Assembly: GCA_036273855.1 (NCBI GenBank)
Contig: DASUGU010000042.1
Location: 1 to 64,000 of the forward strand
Reading direction: 5' to 3'
Length of the DNA: 64,000 bases
Origin: DATEPR01 sp036273855
GTDB lineage: Bacteria > Actinomycetota > Actinomycetes > Mycobacteriales > Pseudonocardiaceae
The translations under genes were made by a program, and so were the position numbers. This document shows positions 9,081 through 17,060 of the stretch, piece by piece (position 1 is the first letter of the stretch; each line of letters opens with the position of its first letter). The notes beneath the pieces are model-generated. The model was not told the DNA's origin, did not search any database, and worked only from the letters and a program-made list of their open reading frames with translations.

Positions 9081-9153
9081 GAGGTGACGTGGGCCGGCTT
9101 CGACGTCTCGTTCGGAGGCGTGCGCCGGGCACGCCACGGATCGGGAGGTCGGC

Positions 9154-9335
9154 ATGCGTCGGATCGTGGCAGGGCTGTTCATGTCCCTGGACGGGGTGGT
9201 CGGGTCGCCGGACGGCTGGCATGTGCCGTACCTCGACGGCGAAGTCATGGCCACACTCGTCGAACTGCCGGGGACGACGGGCGCGGTGAGGTCGTCGTCC
9301 GGCCGGTGTTCGACCTGCGGGCCGTCCACCTGTGA
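9154..9335 (+). pseudogene. Fused remnants of a DHFR/RibD-like gene (5' end) and a YCII-like gene (3' end)
   Basis: A good ribosome binding site (GGGAGG) precedes MRRIVAGLFMSLDGVVGSPD, the N-terminus of the RibD-C/dihydrofolate-reductase-like family. Similarity stops after about 38 residues (around 9265). In another frame the DNA then reads EVVVRPVFDLRAVHL and a stop at 9335, which resembles the C-terminus of a YCII/DGPF-family protein. That stop overlaps the GTG of the sigma-factor gene (GTGA), as in intact YCII-sigma pairs. The simplest reading is a deletion that joined the head of the first gene to the tail of the second. The YCII assignment is tentative because only about 20 residues remain. 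Confidence 0.55.
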
Positions 9336-10565
9336 CCGAGCCGGGTGGTGTCGAGGATCTCCTGCGGACGCTGGCACCCGGCGTCCTCGCCGCGGTACTG
9401 CGCCGGTTCGGCGGGCAGCAGGACAGCGAGGATGCCGTCCAGGAGGCACTGTTCGCGGCCTGGGTGCGGTGGCCCGTTGACGGCGTGCCGGAACACCCGA
9501 CGGGCTGGCTGATCACCACGGCCGCCCGGCGGCGGATCGAGATCACCCGCACGCAGGCGGCGCGCGCCACGCGGGAGGCCAGGTTCGCCTCCGGGCGGCA
9601 CCCCGTGCCCAGGACGATGACACGCTGGCCCTGCTGTTGCTGTGCTGCCATCCGGCCTGACACGACCGCGCAGGTCACGTTGACGCTGCGGATCGTCGGC
9701 GGACCGACGACCCCGGAGATCGCCCGCGCCCTGCTCGTGCCGGAACCGACCGTGGCGCAACGGATCAGCCGCGCCAAGCAGCGCAGCCGGGACTCCGCGA
9801 CCAGGTTCGGGCTGCCCGGACCGGCGGAGCTGACCGATCGGCTGACCGCGGTGCTGCACGTGCTGTACCTGATGTTCAACGAGGGCCACACGGCCAGTTC
9901 CGGTCCCAGCCTGGTGCGCGAACGGCTGATCGACGAGGTGATCCGGGTGGCCGGGCAGGTGAGCGAACAGTTGCCCCAGCACGGCGAAGCGGCCAGGCTG
10001 CTGGCGCTGATGATGCTCACCGACGCCCGACGCCCGACGCCCGGCCCGCGGCGAGCCGGACGGGCGCCTGGTCCCGCCTGCCGAACAGGACCGATCCCGA
10101 TGGGACCGGGCCATGATCGCCGAGGGCACTGCCCTGGTGGGCAGGACACTGGCGGTCGCCGAGTTGGGCCGTTTCCAGCTCCAGGCGGCCATCGCCGCCG
10201 TGCACGATGAGGCCGACACTGCCGCCGACACCGACTGGACCCTGATCCTCGGCCCATACACGCTGCTGCGGTCGCTGCCGCCGGGCCCCATGGTCACGCT
10301 GAACCGGATCGTCGCCCTCGCCATGGCGCACGGCCCGGACCCGGCGCTCGCCGAACTGGCCGACGCGGCGCGGGACCCGGCACTGGCCGGACACCACCGG
10401 ACCACCGCGGTCCGCGCGCACCTGCTGGAGCTCACCGGACAGCACGCCGAGGCCGGCCGGCAGTACCGCCTGGCCGCCCGGCAGACGCTCAACCTGCCGG
10501 AGCGCGACTACCTGCTCGCCAGGTCGACCGCCCACTCCCGCTCCACAACGGACACCCGGCGCTGA
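9332..10565 (+). pseudogene. ECF RNA polymerase sigma factor (ECF42-like), frameshifted
   Basis: The region encodes a sigma-70 region 2 (EDAVQEALFAAWVRWP), a region 4 (GGPTTPEIARALLVPEPTVAQRISRAK) and the long TPR-like C-terminal extension of the ECF42 group. It is not one open frame. Around 9600-9665 the family motif DDDTLALLLLCCHPA lies in a different frame and meets a stop, while the flanks share one frame. At 10022-10042 three tandem copies of GACGCCC shift the frame. Dropping one copy restores DARRPARGEPDGRLVPPAEQ followed by DRSRWDRAMIAEG, continuous with the C-terminal part that ends at 10565. The regulator is probably inactive. Confidence 0.75.
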
Positions 10566-10664
10566 AACTTTCCGCCGACCGGGTAGGTCAGCGGGACCGG
10601 TACGGTGCGGCCGTTGCACCGAGCGGCGCACAGGGTCATCCTCTGAAATGTTTCGGAAAGTTTC
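10564..10664. promoter_or_regulatory. GAAA-N-TTTC palindromes upstream of the esterase gene
   Basis: Three related palindromes precede the secreted esterase gene: GAAACTTTC at 10564-10572, GAAATGTTTC at 10645-10654 and GAAAGTTTC at 10656-10664. The last two lie 21-40 bp upstream of the GTG start. Motifs of this CGAAA/TTTCG type are known upstream of xylan- and cellulose-degradation genes in streptomycetes. They are probable operators for a polysaccharide-responsive repressor not encoded in this window. Confidence 0.55.
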
Positions 10665-10684
10665 GACAACCCAGAGGAGGATGC

Positions 10685-11974
10685 GTGAGGCGAGTGCTCA
10701 GGGCCCTCACCGGGATCGTCACGCTGCTCGTGGCGGCGATCGCGATCGTCGTGTCGGCACCGACGGCGACGGCGGCATCCCTGGTCCAGGTCACCAACTT
10801 CGGCTTCAATCCGACCAATCTCGGCATGTACCTGTACGTGCCGACCAGCGTGGCGGCGCGCCCGGCGATCCTGGTCGCCGTCCACCAGTGCACCGGCTCC
10901 GGGCCGGGGTTCTTCGGCAGCACGCAGTTCGCGTCGCTGGCCGACCAGTTCGGGTTCATCGTCGTCTACCCGTCGGCCACCCGCGCCGGGAGCTGTTTCG
11001 ACGTGTCGACCCCGCAGTCGCTGACGCACAACGGCAGCAGCGACCCGGCCGGGATCGTGTCCATGGTCGACTACGTCGAGCAGCACTTCAACGGTGACCC
11101 GAGCCGGGTGTTCGTGACCGGCGCGTCGTCCGGCGGGATGATGACCGACGTCCTGCTCGGCGACTACCCGGACGTGTTCAAGGCAGGCGCCGCATTCATG
11201 GGTGTGCCGTACGGCTGCTTCGCCACGACCGATCCGTCGATGTGGAACACGCAGTGCGCGAACGGGCTGATCAGCAAGACACCGCAGCAGTGGGGCGACC
11301 TGGTGCGCGGCGCCGATCCGGGCTACGCCGGGCCGAGGCCCAGGGTGCAGCTGTGGCACGGCACGGCGGACGGCACGTTGAACTACAACAACTTCGGCGA
11401 ACAGATCAAGCAGTGGACCAACGTGTTGGGCGTCAGCCAGACACCGACGTCCACCGACACGCCCCAGGCCGGCTGGACCCGCACGCGTTACACCGCGACT
11501 GACGGCACGGTCGACGTCGAGGCGTACAGCATCGCGGGCGCCGGGCACGTCCTGCCGCTGGCCGGGATGGCCGCCGACGCCATCCAGTTCTTCGGCCTCA
11601 ACACCACCACCGCACCCCCGACCACTCCGCCGCCGACCACCAGGCCACCGGCGGGTGGCGGTTGCCAGGTGGCCGACTCGATGCTGGCCTGGAACACCGG
11701 GTACACGTCGAACCTCACCATCACCAACACCGGCACCACCGCGATCAACGGATGGTCGCTCGGGTTCACCCTGGCGGCCGGCCAGACCGTCACGTCCGGC
11801 TGGAACGCCACCTACACGCCGGCCAGTGGCCGCGTGACGGCGGTGAACCTCTCCTACAACGGGAGCATCGCACCTGGCGCGTCGACCAGCATCGGCTTCC
11901 AGGCGGCCTACACCGCCACGGCGGCCGCACCGTCGGCGTTCACGCTCAACGGCAGCACCTGCACGCAGTCCTGA
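10685..11974 (+). CDS. Secreted CE1/PHB-depolymerase-like esterase with C-terminal CBM2
   Basis: This 429-residue secreted esterase is probably an acetylxylan or feruloyl esterase acting on plant cell wall. A signal peptide (residues 1 to about 30, ending in TATAA) precedes an alpha/beta-hydrolase domain. The nucleophile lies in GASSGGM, the acid probably in HGTADGTL and the histidine in GAGHVLPL. A Pro/Thr linker (TTTAPPTTPPPTTRPP) leads to a family-2 carbohydrate-binding module of about 100 residues with WNTGYTSNLTITNTG and WSLGFTL. The GTG at 10685 is preceded by AGAGGAGG. Palindromes upstream suggest polysaccharide-responsive control. Poly(3-hydroxybutyrate) as substrate is less likely given the CBM2. 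Confidence 0.88.
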   Translation: MRRVLRALTGIVTLLVAAIAIVVSAPTATAASLVQVTNFGFNPTNLGMYLYVPTSVAARPAILVAVHQCTGSGPGFFGSTQFASLADQFGFIVVYPSATRAGSCFDVSTPQSLTHNGSSDPAGIVSMVDYVEQHFNGDPSRVFVTGASSGGMMTDVLLGDYPDVFKAGAAFMGVPYGCFATTDPSMWNTQCANGLISKTPQQWGDLVRGADPGYAGPRPRVQLWHGTADGTLNYNNFGEQIKQWTNVLGVSQTPTSTDTPQAGWTRTRYTATDGTVDVEAYSIAGAGHVLPLAGMAADAIQFFGLNTTTAPPTTPPPTTRPPAGGGCQVADSMLAWNTGYTSNLTITNTGTTAINGWSLGFTLAAGQTVTSGWNATYTPASGRVTAVNLSYNGSIAPGASTSIGFQAAYTATAAAPSAFTLNGSTCTQS

Positions 11975-11980
11975 CGCGCG

Positions 11981-12010
11981 GAGCGGGGTCGCCGCGTGGC
12001 GGCCCCGCTC
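11981..12010. terminator. Bidirectional terminator between convergent genes
   Basis: GAGCGGGG at 11981-11988 pairs with CCCCGCTC at 12003-12010, and the inner CGCC/GGCG extends the stem. It lies between the esterase stop and the stop of the convergent lipoprotein, overlapping the latter stop codon. It can terminate transcription from both sides. Confidence 0.7.
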
Positions 12011-12710
12011 AGTGCGGCTGGCGGATGATCATCAGGTTGACGAGTTCGGTGACCTGGGCGCACGGCGTGCCGTTCGCCTTGGTGGAGTCCTGCACCTCGA
12101 CCTGGAGGGTGCCGTTCGCCCAGCGCAGGTCACCGATGCAGCTCGACGTGACCGACCCGCCGTCCAGGTAGACCTTGATGCCGTCGCGGGTGTAGCTGGT
12201 GGTCGGCGTCACCTTGATGTGGTCGGGGCGCCAGCCGACCGCGACGTTCACGTACGCCGAGTGCTCCTCGATCTGCGCGAACTGTTCCGTGTCCTGGTCC
12301 AAACAGGACAGTGCACCGCCCGCGTTGCCGGCGTTGTCGTCCTTGTCGCAGTTGGGTTCAGGTGGCGGGGTGTAGCCGGCGTTGAACTGCTGCGACTGCC
12401 ACAGGCAAAACTGGCTCCAACCGGCCTGGTTGCCCGACTGGGTGGGACTCTTGGCGTTGCCGACGTCGCCGTAGTTGAAGTCCTTCCAGCTCAGCAGGGT
12501 GCACAGGTCGACGTTCAGGGTGCCGGCCGACGGTGGCGCGGCAGGCCCAGAGGACTGGGCGGGTGGGCCCGAGAACGACGACGTCGGCCGTACCACCGGC
12601 CCGGCGGGCTGCGCGGTGCCGAGCACGGTGGAACCGCAGGCGGCGACGCTCGCCGCGGCCAACACCGCCAGAACACCCAGTCGTAGCCCCGTCCCCCACA
12701 CACCAGACAT
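12009..12710 (-). CDS. DUF3558-like lipoprotein
   Basis: This lipoprotein of about 233 residues starts with a signal peptide ending in the lipobox AASVAAC. A Pro/Ser/Gly-rich linker follows, then a globular domain with several cysteines (VDLCTLLSWKDF, SQFCLW, LSCLD, SSCIGD, TPCAQV). The layout resembles DUF3558 lipoproteins of actinobacteria, which have no established function. The ATG at 12710 begins a normal signal peptide; the frame remains open upstream but opposes the next gene. It is convergent with the esterase and divergent from the cyclase-family gene. Confidence 0.7.
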   Translation of the reverse strand: MSGVWGTGLRLGVLAVLAAASVAACGSTVLGTAQPAGPVVRPTSSFSGPPAQSSGPAAPPSAGTLNVDLCTLLSWKDFNYGDVGNAKSPTQSGNQAGWSQFCLWQSQQFNAGYTPPPEPNCDKDDNAGNAGGALSCLDQDTEQFAQIEEHSAYVNVAVGWRPDHIKVTPTTSYTRDGIKVYLDGGSVTSSCIGDLRWANGTLQVEVQDSTKANGTPCAQVTELVNLMIIRQPH

Positions 12711-12785
12711 GGCACGCAGCGTAGACAAACCGTCGGGTCCGGGCCATCGAAACACTCGAAACGGGGGTTCTGCCATCATGTCGGC

Positions 12786-13691
12786 GTGCTGCGCTACGAC
12801 GAACTCCCGCTGGCCGCCAACGGCCTGCGGTGCGCGTGGGCCGAGTTCGGGCCCGGCGACCAACGGGGCTCGGTCAACCGGTTGACCGACGAGGTGGTCG
12901 CGGCCGCCGTGGCCGAGGTGCGGACCGGCCAACGGGTCAACATCAGCCTGCCGTTGACCGAGCCGAACCCGCCGTTCTTCCGGCGGCAGTCCTACCGGCA
13001 CACGATCAAGACGATCTTCCCGTACCTGCTCGACGACGTGCTGGATCAGTTCTATCCGCAGTGTTCTACCCAGTGGGACGGGCTGCGGCACCGGGGTGAT
13101 CCGCGGATCGGCTACTACGGCGGGGTGTCCGACGAGGAAGCCACGAGCCCGGACGGGAAGCTGGGCATCGGCGTGTGGGCCGACACCGGGTTGACCGGGC
13201 GTGGCGTGCTCGCCGACGTCGACGTGGCCGACCCGTTCGACCGCCACCCGGTGACGCCGGACGACGTCGAGGCGGCGCTGGGCCGGCAGGGTACGCAGAC
13301 CCGGCCGGGTGACATCCTGCTGGTGCGCACCGGATACCTGGGTCGCTATCTGCCCTTGTCGCCAGTCGAACGCGAGCGGCTGCGCGACAGCGACACGTGC
13401 GCCGGGCTGGACGCCAGTGAGGCGATGGCGGCCTACCTGTGGGACAAGGGATTCGCGGCGGTCGCGGTGGACAACCCGACCGGTGAGGTGAGCCCGCGCG
13501 ACCCGGCGGGGCCGTCGCTGCACACGCTCCTGATCCCGATGCTCGGCTTCGCGCTGGGCGAGTTCTTCGATCTGGACGAGTTGGCCAGGGTGTCGGCGGC
13601 GGACGGTCGCTACTCGTGCCTCCTGGTGTCGGTGCCGCTGAACCTGCCGGCCGGGGTCGGCTCACCGGCGAACGCGATCGCCATCCGCTGA
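12786..13691 (+). CDS. Cyclase-family metal-dependent hydrolase (kynurenine-formamidase-like)
   Basis: This 301-residue cytoplasmic protein belongs to the putative-cyclase family (PF04199), which includes arylformamidases and other amide or lactone hydrolases. The metal-binding region appears as CSTQWDGLRHRGD, the long-subfamily form of the HGTHxD motif. GDILLVRTGY and VAVDNPTGE are also family-like. The GTG start at 12786 is the first reasonable one. Its last 30 bp overlap the convergent LysR gene. The substrate is not evident, and no tryptophan catabolic genes lie nearby. Confidence 0.8.
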   Translation: MLRYDELPLAANGLRCAWAEFGPGDQRGSVNRLTDEVVAAAVAEVRTGQRVNISLPLTEPNPPFFRRQSYRHTIKTIFPYLLDDVLDQFYPQCSTQWDGLRHRGDPRIGYYGGVSDEEATSPDGKLGIGVWADTGLTGRGVLADVDVADPFDRHPVTPDDVEAALGRQGTQTRPGDILLVRTGYLGRYLPLSPVERERLRDSDTCAGLDASEAMAAYLWDKGFAAVAVDNPTGEVSPRDPAGPSLHTLLIPMLGFALGEFFDLDELARVSAADGRYSCLLVSVPLNLPAGVGSPANAIAIR

Positions 13692-14579
13692 CGCCCTACC
13701 CGGCAGGGCCAACCGCGCCCGCGCTTCACCGATCAACACCCGCGCCGCCGGACTCGCCGGGCCGTCGGCCCGCCAGCCCAGCACGATCCTCGCCCTGGGC
13801 GCCCTCGGCACCGTGAGCGCGCGCACCCCGGCGCCGTAGACCCTGGCGACCGACTCCGGCACCAGCGCCACGCCGAGGCCGCGCGCCACGAACTCGACCA
13901 GCACCCGGGGATCGCCCGCCTCGATGGCGATGCGTGGCTCGAACCCGGCGGCGGCGCACGCCGCGTCCACACCCGCCCGCAGCCCGGTCCCCCGCACCAG
14001 GCTGATCAACTCGCGATGCCGCAGCCCGGCCACCGTGACGCTGGTCCGGCCGGCGAGCGGGTCGTCCGGGCCGACGATCGCCGTCAGCGCCTCGTCCGCG
14101 ACCACCTGCGTCGCCATGTGCTCGGCCGGCGTGCCCGCGCCGACCAGCACCATGTCGAACCGGCCGGTGAGCAGGCCGGCGACCAACCGCTCCGGCGAGT
14201 CCTCCGACACGGCGATCGCCACGGCCGGGTGCCGCACGTGGAAACCGGCCAGCAGGCCGGGCAGGTCCACCGACGCCAGCAGGCCGACGGCACCGACCGC
14301 GACACGGCCCCTGACCAACCCGGTCAGCTCGTCCACCGAAGCTCTGGCGCCGGCCACCGCGTCCAGTGCGGCCCTGGCGTGCGGCAGCATCGCCAAGCCG
14401 GCCTCGGTGGCCCGCACCGTGCGCCCGGACCGGTCCAGCAGCGGCTCGCCCACCTCCCGTTCCAGCCGGCGGATCTGCGCACTCACCCCGGGCTGGGCCA
14501 CGTGCAGTTTCGCCGCCGCGCGGGTGAAACTCGCTTCCTCGATGACGGTCACCAGGTAGTTGAGCTGCCGCAGCTCCAT
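13662..14579 (-). CDS. LysR-family transcriptional regulator
   Basis: This 305-residue regulator has the LysR winged HTH (MELRQLNYLVTVIEEASFTR, then AAKLHVAQPGVSAQIRRLE) and a periplasmic-binding-like effector domain. Its last 30 bp overlap the convergent cyclase-family gene. The MFS exporter gene lies immediately upstream on the same strand, ending 11 bp before this start, so the exporter and the regulator may share a transcript. The effector is unknown. Confidence 0.88.
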   Translation of the reverse strand: MELRQLNYLVTVIEEASFTRAAAKLHVAQPGVSAQIRRLEREVGEPLLDRSGRTVRATEAGLAMLPHARAALDAVAGARASVDELTGLVRGRVAVGAVGLLASVDLPGLLAGFHVRHPAVAIAVSEDSPERLVAGLLTGRFDMVLVGAGTPAEHMATQVVADEALTAIVGPDDPLAGRTSVTVAGLRHRELISLVRGTGLRAGVDAACAAAGFEPRIAIEAGDPRVLVEFVARGLGVALVPESVARVYGAGVRALTVPRAPRARIVLGWRADGPASPAARVLIGEARARLALPGRASADGDRVRR

Positions 14580-14590
14580 AACCGTTCATG

Positions 14591-16027
14591 CTAGCCACCG
14601 CCGGATGCACCCGCATCGCTTCTGGCCGGTGCCAGCAGCGCGACCAGCGCGGCGGCGGCGAGCAACGCGATGCCGGACACCCAGATGCTGCCGTGCAGCC
14701 CGTCGACGAACAGCAGGGACCGCGCGTGGTCCAGTCGCTGCCCGCCGCCGGACGGCAGTCCCGCGTAGACGAGCACACCGAGCACCGCGACGCCCAGCAC
14801 CTGACCGAACTGGCGCAACGCGTTGTGCACGGCGGACGCCAGACCCGCCTGCGAGGAGTCCACTGCGGACACGGCGGTCGCCGTCATCGGCGTCAGGCAC
14901 AGGCCGATGCCGGCGCCGACCAGGGCGAAGTCCCACCAGATGGCGCCCATCCCGGTGCCCGGTGTGAGACGCAGCAGGCCCAGCGTCGCCGCGCCGCCGA
15001 GGGTCAGTCCGGCCAGCATCGGCCAGAACGCGCCGATCCGGCCGACCAGCCGGCCGGACACGGGCGCGGCCAGGGCGAAGGCCACGCCGATCGCGGACAC
15101 GTCCAGCCCGGCCATGGTCGGGGAATGCCCCTGTACGTCCTGGAAGTACGTGCTGAAGTAGACGATCGAGCCGACGAACGCGAAGAACACCACCAGGGCG
15201 GCCACGTTGGCCACCACGAAACGACGCCGGCCGAACAGCGACAGGTCCACCAGCGGCCGCGCGACCCGCCGCTCCCACCACACGAACAGGGCCAGCGCGA
15301 CCAGGCCGCCGCCGAACGTGCCGAGGATGGCCGCCGACGTCCAGCCGAGGTCGGGCCCCTCGATGACGGCGAACGCCAGCCCGGCGACGGCGAGTGTGGT
15401 GAGCACGGCGCCCGGCCAGTCGAACCGGCCGCGAGCACCGCTGCCGGGCACGGCCGGCACGAACCGGACGGCGGCGATGATCAGCACGGCACAGAACGGC
15501 ACGTTCACGCCGAACACCCACCGCCAGCCGATACCGTTCACGATCACGCCGCCCAGCGCCGGCCCGACCGCCAACGCCAGCCCTGAACTGGTGGACCACA
15601 GGCCGATCGCGGCGGCCCGCCGTTTCGGGTCGGTGAAGGTCGCGCGGATGATCGTCAGGCTGCCCGGCACCAGCAGCGCCGGTCCGAGTCCCTGCACCAC
15701 GCGTCCGGCCAGCAGCACCGGGAGCGTCGGCGCCAGGGCGGTGATCAGGGCGCCGACGCCGAACAGCGTCACACCGGCCAGGAACAGGCCCTTGCGGCCG
15801 TACCGGTCGCCCAGCACGCCGCCGGCCACCAGCAGGCCGGCGTACACCAGCACGTAGGCGTCCACGATCCAGGCCAGCGCGGCGGATCCGGCGCGCATCT
15901 CGCGGCCGATGGTGGGCAGCGCGACACTGACCACGGTCGTGGACACCACAGCCGCGAACAGTCCGCCGGCGAGCACGACCACCGCCGCCCAGCCACCCCG
16001 TGCTTCGTTGTCGTTCACCGTGTCCAC
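14591..16027 (-). CDS. MFS drug exporter, DHA2 (EmrB/QacA) type
   Basis: This integral membrane antiporter of about 478 residues has the MFS motif A GGVLGDRYGRKG. It also carries a motif C-like GLALAVGPALGG and about 14 predicted membrane segments, as in EmrB/QacA drug exporters. The start is uncertain: GTG codons at 16027 and 16018 sit next to the first membrane segment, and the frame is open to a GTG at 16087. The N-terminal extension of the longest version is Cys/Ser-rich and atypical, so I prefer 16027. It lies just upstream of the LysR gene on the same strand. The substrate is unknown. Confidence 0.82.
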   Translation of the reverse strand: MDTVNDNEARGGWAAVVVLAGGLFAAVVSTTVVSVALPTIGREMRAGSAALAWIVDAYVLVYAGLLVAGGVLGDRYGRKGLFLAGVTLFGVGALITALAPTLPVLLAGRVVQGLGPALLVPGSLTIIRATFTDPKRRAAAIGLWSTSSGLALAVGPALGGVIVNGIGWRWVFGVNVPFCAVLIIAAVRFVPAVPGSGARGRFDWPGAVLTTLAVAGLAFAVIEGPDLGWTSAAILGTFGGGLVALALFVWWERRVARPLVDLSLFGRRRFVVANVAALVVFFAFVGSIVYFSTYFQDVQGHSPTMAGLDVSAIGVAFALAAPVSGRLVGRIGAFWPMLAGLTLGGAATLGLLRLTPGTGMGAIWWDFALVGAGIGLCLTPMTATAVSAVDSSQAGLASAVHNALRQFGQVLGVAVLGVLVYAGLPSGGGQRLDHARSLLFVDGLHGSIWVSGIALLAAAALVALLAPARSDAGASGGG

Positions 16028-16106
16028 GGTGCCCAGTGCGTCGGCGGAAGTCCAAGAACAGCTTGTGCTCCGTGCCAGCACGAACACTTATGACGTCCAC
16101 AGTGGA

Positions 16107-16132
16107 CCCCGGGCCGGGTGTCCGGCCCGGGG
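16107..16132 (-). terminator. Strong GC hairpin downstream of the GlcG/HbpS-like gene
   Basis: CCCCGGGCCGG at 16107-16117 pairs perfectly with CCGGCCCGGGG at 16122-16132 around a 4-nt loop. It starts 11 bp after the stop of the secreted protein gene on the minus strand and separates it from the MFS gene downstream. Confidence 0.75.
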
Positions 16133-16143
16133 TGGTCACCGGG

Positions 16144-16689
16144 TCAGGAGAGCTGGTCGATGCCGACCTGGGCGCAGGCCGCGTCGGTGTCACCGCTGGG
16201 CGTGCCGGACACGCCGATACCGGCCACGACCGAGCCGTTGACCGAGATGGGCAGGCCACCGGGCAGGATGACGAAGCCGGGGATGGCCGTGAAGCCGGGC
16301 TGGGTCGTGGCGGCCTGCTGCAACGCCGACGTCGGGCTCTGGAAACCGACGGCCGCGTACGCCTTCTCCTCGCTGACGTTGACCGTGGCGCCGGTCGCGC
16401 CGTCGCCGCGTTCCTGGACGATGACCAGGCCGTCGCGGTCGAGAATGGTGACGGTGACGGCGAAGCCGCGCTGCTGGCAGTTGAGCAGCGCGGCTTCGGC
16501 CACCTTCTGGGCCGCGGCCAGGGTCAGGAAGTGCGATGTGCCCAGCGTGCCGCCGCCGTTCGGTGACGCGGCCGCGACCGTGGCCGGTGTCGGATGGTTG
16601 ACCTGGCCGCTGGCGGGCATGACGTTCAGGGCGATGACGGTGCAGGCCGAGACGGCACCGGCGGCCAGCAGGACGAGCTTGCGGTTCAT
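16144..16689 (-). CDS. Secreted GlcG/HbpS-like (heme-binding/DUF336) protein
   Basis: This 181-residue exported protein has a signal peptide (residues 1 to about 29, ending in PASG) and a GlcG/HbpS-type domain: LTLAAAQKVAEAALLNCQQR, VTILDRDGLVIVQERGDG, then IPGFVILPGGLPIS and GSVVAGIGVSG. HbpS of streptomycetes binds heme and signals redox stress with the SenS/SenR system; no such partner is nearby. A strong hairpin follows the gene. Heme binding cannot be confirmed from sequence. Confidence 0.85.
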   Translation of the reverse strand: MNRKLVLLAAGAVSACTVIALNVMPASGQVNHPTPATVAAASPNGGGTLGTSHFLTLAAAQKVAEAALLNCQQRGFAVTVTILDRDGLVIVQERGDGATGATVNVSEEKAYAAVGFQSPTSALQQAATTQPGFTAIPGFVILPGGLPISVNGSVVAGIGVSGTPSGDTDAACAQVGIDQLS

Positions 16690-17060
16690 GGCTTTCCTTC
16701 CGGTTTGCGACGGGTGCGCGAGGCCCGCCGGAACGCGGGCCGTGCCCAGCCGGATTACCGTGTGCCACGCGCCCGTGCCGCGATCGGTGGCAACACCGCG
16801 CGGTTACGAGTCGGCCACCGACCGTCGCCGCCGCCAAACGTCCCCAGGTCGGCGGGTGATCACCGGGCAGCGGCCCTCGATGTGCCGCGTCGACCCGGCG
16901 CGGTCGGGGCGGCAGCGGCACCGGAGAGCACGACGGAAGACTGTCGCGATCGTGCTCAGTTCAGATTTCCTTGGGACAGCGCGCTTTTCCGCCCGCGCGT
17001 CTGGTCCGATGGACTGTGTCCCGCGACCGTCACCGGTCGCATCCGACACGGGAGAACACG
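16690..17060. other. 371-bp divergent intergenic region
   Basis: This stretch separates two divergently transcribed secreted-protein genes and must carry both promoters. I see no convincing gene. A minus-strand open frame of 87 codons has arginine-rich composition and no ribosome binding site. GGGAGAAC just before 17061 is the ribosome binding site of the downstream gene. Confidence 0.5.

Noticed and set aside
14588..15586. Long plus-strand frame opposite the MFS exporter
   Set aside because: Gln/Arg/His-rich antisense shadow of a clear membrane protein gene, as is common in high-GC DNA.
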